A stretch of DNA of 18,113 nucleotides from the NCBI RefSeq assembly GCF_900316895.1, contig NZ_ONER01000026.1:1-18113 (forward strand). The letters are read 5' to 3'. Positions 14,436 through 18,113 of this stretch are shown in pieces. The position numbers and the translations under genes are program-made. The notes under the pieces are model-generated. The model saw nothing but the letters and a program-made list of their open reading frames with translations, did not search any database and was not told the origin of the DNA. This stretch comes from an uncultured Methanobrevibacter sp. Its GTDB lineage: Archaea; Methanobacteriota; Methanobacteria; Methanobacteriales; Methanobacteriaceae. How positions within the stretch are numbered: position 1 is the first letter of the stretch; every line of letters starts with the position of its first letter.

Positions 14436-16100
14436 ATGGAAAAAGCATGTAGAATAATTATTAATGATATCCTTGATGGCAAAATCACAACTCGAAGGGA
14501 ACTTGAAGTCGAAAAAAGGCAGCTGTGCCGTGACTTGAAGCTATCCAAGTTCATGAGCAATGCAGATATTTTAGAATATGCAAAACCTGAAGAAAAGGAA
14601 ATCGTTTCGGGGATTGTGAAGAAAAAACCTACCCGGACAATGTCCGGAGTTGCAATTGTTGCAGTCATGTGCCATCCCCACAAATGCCCTCATGGAAGAT
14701 GCTTCTATTGTCCGGAAAGCGATATTGCACCACCGAGCTACACCGGAGAAGAGCCTGCAGCACTTAGGGGCAGAATGTATGAATATCATCCATATGTCCA
14801 ATGTTTCAATAGATTGAAACAGCTTAAAAAAATCGGCCATCCAATCGATAAGGTTGAATTGATTATCATGGGCGGAACCTTCCCTTCAAGGGACTTGTGC
14901 TATCAGCAATGGTTTGTATCACAGTGCCTCAAGGCAATGTGTGATTTTGGACTGATAATGGAAAACAAACCAACAAATTACGATTATAATCTTGACTATG
15001 AAGAGATAAGGTCTTTTGAAGATGGAGTGTTGAAGACTTACCCTCCAAATGATTATGTCCTGATTGATGAAGCTCAAAGGGTCAATGAGAATTCAAAAGT
15101 CAGATGTGTCGGCATGACTTTTGAAACACGACCTGATTACTGCAAAAAAGAGCATATCAACAGGATGCTTGATTTTGGAGTTACAAGAGTGGAGCTCGGA
15201 GTTCAAACATTATCAGACGAATTATACGCCAAAATCAAGCGCGGCCATACAATAGCAGATGTCATTGAGGCAAATCAGCTTTTAAGAGATTCAGCCGTTA
15301 AAGTGGCCATGCATATGATGCCTGGACTCTTTTCAAACCAGAGCAAAGATTTGAAAATGTTCAAGCAATTGTTCAGTGACGATAATTTCAAACCGGATAT
15401 GCTCAAAATCTATCCTTGCCTTGTCACTAAGGGAAGCGAACTTTATGATTTGTGGAAAAAGGGAGGATATGAACCATATAACGACGATGAGGCCGTTGAA
15501 CTGATAACCAAAGTAAAGGCGATTCTTCCGAAATGGGTCAGAACCATGAGGATTCAAAGGGACATTCCGTCAACACTTATTGAAGCCGGAGTCAAGAAAT
15601 CAAACCTTGGAGAACTGGTTTACAACAACCTCGAAAAGGAGCATATTGACTGCCAGTGCATTCGCTGCCGTGAAATCGGCCATAAGAAAACATCCCGAGA
15701 ATATACTTTAGATGAATTTGAGCTATTCCGCGAGAACTACACCGCATGCAATGGTGAGGAATATTTCCTGTCAATTGAAGACATTAATGAAGAAAGCATT
15801 GCAGGATTCATAAGATTGAGATTGCCTTCCAAAAATCATTTTAGAGATGAAATTACAGACACCACCGCATTAATCCGTGAATTGCATGTTTATGGAAACC
15901 TGATTAAGATTGGTGGCAAAAATCCGAAAATCGGTCAACACACAGGATTTGGCGAAAAACTTCTAAAAGAAGCTGAACACATTGCTGTTGACAATGGAAA
16001 GGATGAAATGGCAATAATAAGTGGAATAGGCACCAGAAACTACTATCGTAAATTCGGGTATGAAAAAGTCGGGCCTTACATGATGAAGAAGCTGATATGA
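14436..16100 (+). CDS. elp3: Archaeal Elp3, tRNA U34 carboxymethyl synthase (radical SAM plus acetyltransferase)
   Basis: Modifies wobble uridine U34 of certain tRNAs (cm5U), using SAM radical chemistry and acetyl-CoA; archaea have it as a single protein without the eukaryotic Elongator partners. In 554 residues: an N-terminal RNA-binding segment, the radical-SAM cluster motif C-x9-C-x2-C (Cys79, Cys89, Cys92), the TFETRPDYC block, RVELGVQTL, HMMPGLF, a CQCIRC zinc-binding loop (Cys406, Cys408, Cys411), and a GNAT domain with the acetyl-CoA loop QHTGFGEKLL (501-510) and NYYRKFGY. GGTGA lies six bases before the ATG. The deoC-like gene follows 54 bases later with its own TATA box. Confidence 0.95.
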   Translation: MEKACRIIINDILDGKITTRRELEVEKRQLCRDLKLSKFMSNADILEYAKPEEKEIVSGIVKKKPTRTMSGVAIVAVMCHPHKCPHGRCFYCPESDIAPPSYTGEEPAALRGRMYEYHPYVQCFNRLKQLKKIGHPIDKVELIIMGGTFPSRDLCYQQWFVSQCLKAMCDFGLIMENKPTNYDYNLDYEEIRSFEDGVLKTYPPNDYVLIDEAQRVNENSKVRCVGMTFETRPDYCKKEHINRMLDFGVTRVELGVQTLSDELYAKIKRGHTIADVIEANQLLRDSAVKVAMHMMPGLFSNQSKDLKMFKQLFSDDNFKPDMLKIYPCLVTKGSELYDLWKKGGYEPYNDDEAVELITKVKAILPKWVRTMRIQRDIPSTLIEAGVKKSNLGELVYNNLEKEHIDCQCIRCREIGHKKTSREYTLDEFELFRENYTACNGEEYFLSIEDINEESIAGFIRLRLPSKNHFRDEITDTTALIRELHVYGNLIKIGGKNPKIGQHTGFGEKLLKEAEHIAVDNGKDEMAIISGIGTRNYYRKFGYEKVGPYMMKKLI

Positions 16101-16102
16101 AA

Positions 16103-16117
16103 ATATTTAAATATAAT
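16103..16117 (+). promoter_or_regulatory. TATA box of the DeoC-family gene
   Basis: ATATTTAAATATAAT directly follows the elp3 stop. Normal spacing predicts a start near 16136, giving a leader of about 19 nt with GAGAGTGA as ribosome binding site (16142-16149). Confidence 0.5.
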
Positions 16118-16154
16118 GTTCGTACATATACTAACTAATTGAGAGAGTGATATT

Positions 16155-16886
16155 ATGGTTTATAATATAAAAAATTCAAAACAATTGGCAAGCCTAATAA
16201 ATTACACCAATTTGAATAACATGATCACTGAAAGTGAAATGAGGGAATTTCTCGAAAAAGCAAAGGAATTGAACTTCCATTCAGTCGTCATATCACCAAC
16301 CTACGTGCCATTGGCTAAAGAGATATTGGCTGACACCAACATAAAGGTTGGAAGTGTAGTGGGATTTCCGCTAGGTTTTGAAGACAGCGAAAGTAAAATC
16401 GCAGCAGCTCAAGAACTGATTAAAAAAGGAGCAGATGAAATCGAAGTAGTAATAAATTTAAGCTACCTGAAAGACGAAAGGTATGATCTGCTTGAAAATG
16501 AAATAAAGCAAATCAAGGAAGTTGTGGGAGACAAAATTTTAAAAGTCGTTATGGAAACCAAAGCATTAGAGGACTATCAAAAGGCAAATGCCGCAAAGGT
16601 GGCTGAAAACTCAGGAGCAGACTTCATTAAAAATTCAACAGGATTTGTAAGTCCAAACCACATCTTTGAAAATGTCAATGACATCAACATCATCCAAAAA
16701 TACGCTCCAAAAATCAAAATCGAAATATATGGTGGCATAAACGAATACAAATTTGCAAACCAGATATTGACCGGAGGGGCAGATTTGATTGGCAGTGACA
16801 ACGGTTATGAGATAGTCAAAAAATATAAGGAACTAAGAGAAAACACACAAGTAACCCCAAAACCAATCACATTAACAAAAGATTAG
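16155..16886 (+). CDS. deoC: DeoC/FbaB-type aldolase family protein with altered active site
   Basis: A 243-residue TIM-barrel protein, clearly homologous to deoxyribose-phosphate aldolase (reversible cleavage of deoxyribose 5-phosphate to glyceraldehyde 3-phosphate and acetaldehyde): VVGFPLG (68-74), ADEIEVVINL (93-102), LKVVMET (129-135), ADFIKNSTGF (155-164), YGGI (192-195). The Schiff-base lysine is kept as Lys159. The catalytic aspartate of EIDMV is Glu97, the second active-site lysine of VKxxGGI is Glu190, and the phosphate-binding RIGTSSG is LIGSDNG. The opening IDHT is INYT. Either it is a weak DERA or it has another substrate or reaction. No other deoxynucleoside-salvage gene is adjacent. 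The deoC symbol marks family membership only. Confidence 0.82.
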   Translation: MVYNIKNSKQLASLINYTNLNNMITESEMREFLEKAKELNFHSVVISPTYVPLAKEILADTNIKVGSVVGFPLGFEDSESKIAAAQELIKKGADEIEVVINLSYLKDERYDLLENEIKQIKEVVGDKILKVVMETKALEDYQKANAAKVAENSGADFIKNSTGFVSPNHIFENVNDINIIQKYAPKIKIEIYGGINEYKFANQILTGGADLIGSDNGYEIVKKYKELRENTQVTPKPITLTKD

Positions 16887-16919
16887 ATTAAAAAAAAATC
16901 CATCACCTTTTTTAATCTA
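16884..16919 (+). terminator. 12-bp hairpin beginning at the deoC stop codon
   Basis: A perfect 12-bp stem (16884-16895 with 16908-16919) with a 12-base loop starts exactly at the TAG stop. The T6 lies in the 3' arm, and a further T5 run follows at 16930. It may end the transcript or block antisense read-through from the tRNA. Confidence 0.5.
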
Positions 16920-16989
16920 TTTAAAAACTATTTTTAAAAAAATCAAACACGAAAATATTCAAGGATTAAGAAAATAAGATAAAATTAAA

Positions 16990-17062
16990 TGCCATGGGCC
17001 GGACTTGAACCAGCGACATCTAGATCTTCAGTCTAGCGTTCTCCCATCTGAACTACCATGGC
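16990..17062 (-). tRNA. tRNA-Phe(GAA)
   Basis: A complete 73-nt cloverleaf: acceptor GCCATGG/CCATGGC, U8-A9, D-arm GTTC/GAAC, anticodon stem CTAGA/TCTAG with loop CTGAAGA (anticodon GAA), five-base variable loop, T-arm GCTGG/CCGGC (one G-U) with loop TTCAAGT, and discriminator A73. No intron and no encoded CCA. Confidence 0.96.
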
Positions 17063-17065
17063 ATA

Positions 17066-17090
17066 TGGACCGAACGAGATTCGAACTCCT
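17066..17090 (-). pseudogene. Truncated tRNA 3' end (T-arm and acceptor strand) upstream of tRNA-Phe
   Basis: The minus strand reads AGGAG-TTCGAAT-CTCGT-TCGGTCC-A: a T-arm with the canonical TTCGAAT loop, then a seven-base acceptor strand and a discriminator A. The T-stem has one G-G mismatch. There is no matching 5' acceptor strand (GGACCGA), D-arm or anticodon arm upstream; that DNA is AT-rich. It ends three bases before tRNA-Phe and lies inside its probable precursor transcript. Best read as what is left of a neighbouring tRNA gene; the amino acid cannot be told. Confidence 0.7.
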
Positions 17091-17118
17091 ATACAACATA
17101 CTATTATTAGATTAAAGT

Positions 17119-17129
17119 AATATATAAAG
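17119..17129 (-). promoter_or_regulatory. TATA box of the tRNA-Phe transcript
   Basis: CTTTATATATT on the minus strand predicts a start near 17098, just before the truncated tRNA, so precursor RNA would contain the remnant followed by tRNA-Phe. Confidence 0.55.
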
Positions 17130-17182
17130 TTTTCTTAGTTGGACAGAACAAGTAGTGAAAAAAATAAATTTAAATATAAAAT

Positions 17183-17210
17183 AAAAAAAATTGACCAAGA
17201 AAATGGCCAA
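17183..17210 (-). terminator. Terminator of the histone gene
   Basis: TTGGCCA (17204-17210, minus strand) pairs with TGGTCAA (17191-17197) with one G-U pair and a 6-base loop, followed by TTTTTTTTATTTT. It lies about 50 bases after the stop codon, unlike the other hairpins in this window, which sit on the stop. Confidence 0.65.
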
Positions 17211-17260
17211 TAGATTTTATTATATAAAGCTTTTTTTGCGAAAATAACTAATTAGTAAAT

Positions 17261-17461
17261 CTATTTGATTGCTAATTTGATATCTTCAGCTTTTACAGTT
17301 TTTCTACCAGCGTGGCGTGCGAAATTAACAGCTTTTTGTGCGATTTCGTCACCTTTTTCTTCTAATGCTTCAGCTAATGCAATTTTTGCATCATCACTAA
17401 TTCTTTGTGCGCCAGCATTTTTTAAGATACGACCGACTGGTGCGATTGGTAATTCACTCAT
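17261..17461 (-). CDS. hmf: Archaeal histone (HMf family)
   Basis: A DNA-wrapping histone-fold protein of 66 residues that forms dimers and longer chains on chromosomal DNA. The sequence follows HMfA/HMfB throughout: ELPIAPVGRILKNAGAQRIS (3-22), the central helix DDAKIALAEALEEKGDEIA, and FARHAGRKTVKAEDIKLA. Conserved DNA-contact and loop residues such as Arg11, Arg20, the RKTVK loop and the AGRKT turn are present; no tail extensions. ATG at 17461 lacks a clear ribosome binding site, and the TATA box lies only about 30 bases upstream, so the leader is very short. Confidence 0.97.
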   Translation of the reverse strand: MSELPIAPVGRILKNAGAQRISDDAKIALAEALEEKGDEIAQKAVNFARHAGRKTVKAEDIKLAIK

Positions 17462-17465
17462 GGTA

Positions 17466-17500
17466 TCGGTAAAACCGAATAATAATCCCTCATATTATAC
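17466..17500 (-). promoter_or_regulatory. Histone promoter with inverted repeat at the transcript start
   Basis: GTATAATAT on the minus strand (17492-17500) is the TATA box; the expected start is near 17470. A perfect TCGGT-TTT-ACCGA repeat (17466-17478) sits on that start, five bases before the ATG, so it could be an operator or the 5' end of a hairpin. Confidence 0.45.
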
Positions 17501-17623
17501 CATAGTAATTGATAGAATATGCTTTCGAATATTAGAAAAAAATATAGATATTACAAAAATTTAAAGGATACAAAATAGCAAGATTATCAAAATAAGAATG
17601 ATAAGAAAATTAAAAAATTTATC

Positions 17624-18113
17624 TTACAATAATTCGCTTTTAAGATATGTTGAGGTCGCTTCTGTTATCTTTACATCAACAAATGTTCCTAACTCAACAT
17701 CATCTATAATAACTGGAATATAAGAATTTGTTTTTGCTATGTATCCACCTTTAGAGCCCTTTTCAATAACAAGCACTTTTTGAATAGAATTAACTAATTC
17801 TTTGTTTTCCATTTCAGTTATTTTTTCTTTGATTTGAGATAAAAATTTTGATCTTTTCTTCATGATTTCACGAGGAATCTCAGGCAGTGATGATGAAATC
17901 GCTCCTTTCCTGTGCTGATATTTTGATAAATGTATCAGACTAGGTTTGATTTCTTCAAGCAATTTTACAGTTTCATCAAAATCCTCATCACTTTCAGTCG
18001 GATAACCCACAATAATATCAGTAGCCAATGTCACATTCGGAATTTCCTCTTTAAATTTTGATACAATATTCTTGTATTGTTCCACTGAATGACCCCTTCT
18101 CATTTCAGACAAT
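17624..18113 (-). CDS. MiaB-like tRNA methylthiotransferase (MtaB/Cdkal1 type), C-terminal part
   Basis: Partial: the start lies beyond the window. The visible 163 residues cover the end of the radical-SAM domain (SEMRRGHSVEQYKNIVSKF, then TLATDIIVGYPTESDEDF, typical of the family) and a C-terminal TRAM RNA-binding domain (last 60 residues, with IPVIIDDVELGTFVDVKITE). Archaeal members add the methylthio group to N6-threonylcarbamoyladenosine at tRNA position 37. The iron-sulfur cysteines are outside the window, so the subfamily is inferred from lineage. A T-tract (AATTTTTTAATTTTC) follows the stop. Confidence 0.88.
   Translation of the reverse strand, partial: LSEMRRGHSVEQYKNIVSKFKEEIPNVTLATDIIVGYPTESDEDFDETVKLLEEIKPSLIHLSKYQHRKGAISSSLPEIPREIMKKRSKFLSQIKEKITEMENKELVNSIQKVLVIEKGSKGGYIAKTNSYIPVIIDDVELGTFVDVKITEATSTYLKSELL

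Noticed and set aside
17101..17165. 5' half of a split or intron-containing tRNA to match the orphan 3' end
   Set aside because: No GGACCGA, D-arm or anticodon arm can be drawn from this DNA in the right orientation.

Overview
The window looks like housekeeping chromosome from a methanogenic archaeon of the order Methanobacteriales, most likely Methanobrevibacter or a close relative. The basis is the gene content: a group II chaperonin (thermosome), a 66-residue HMf-type histone, ribosomal protein S17e, a Hel308 helicase, a GHMP-type archaeal shikimate kinase, archaeal Elp3, CbiD and a DUF2098-like protein. The DNA is very AT-rich, with oligo-T transcript ends, TATA boxes and GGTGA/GGAGG ribosome binding sites. 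I infer the genus from composition and gene content; I did no database search. I see no phage, IS, CRISPR or defence island.

Layout. Positions 1-1374 (-) hold the thermosome, cut at its C-terminal end. A roughly 370-base non-coding gap follows, with a weak small-ORF candidate. Positions 1742-2899 (-) encode a 385-residue coiled-coil protein with 31-residue tandem repeats and an elaborate upstream region (dyad, palindrome, duplicated start region). Positions 3130-7133 (-) form a tight four-gene operon lysC-dapA-dapB-asd, which takes aspartate to aspartate semialdehyde and on to tetrahydrodipicolinate. It feeds lysine synthesis (protein and probably pseudomurein) and, through the semialdehyde, threonine and methionine. 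Positions 7326-7851 (-) carry an overlapping pair, chorismate mutase then S17e. Positions 7946-9894 (-) carry a GT4 glycosyltransferase overlapping shikimate kinase. A 240-base gap with a 35-codon ORF candidate separates these from cbiD (10135-11220, -) and a thioredoxin-like protein (11245-11514, -).

Hel308 runs divergently (11642-13720, +) from a probably leaderless promoter and converges on a two-gene unit on the minus strand (PRC-barrel protein, then DUF2098-like protein). Divergent from that unit are elp3 (14436-16100, +) and a DeoC-family aldolase (16155-16886, +) that has lost several active-site residues. The right end has tRNA-Phe(GAA) with a truncated tRNA 3' end in front of it, a histone gene, and the C-terminal part of a MiaB-like tRNA methylthiotransferase.

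No new multi-gene system is evident. The most notable points are: a recurring design in which the stop codon sits inside a 3' hairpin followed by a T-tract (six genes); the tRNA remnant beside tRNA-Phe; the DeoC homologue with changed catalytic residues; and the repeat protein with its duplicated start region and tiny upstream ORF.
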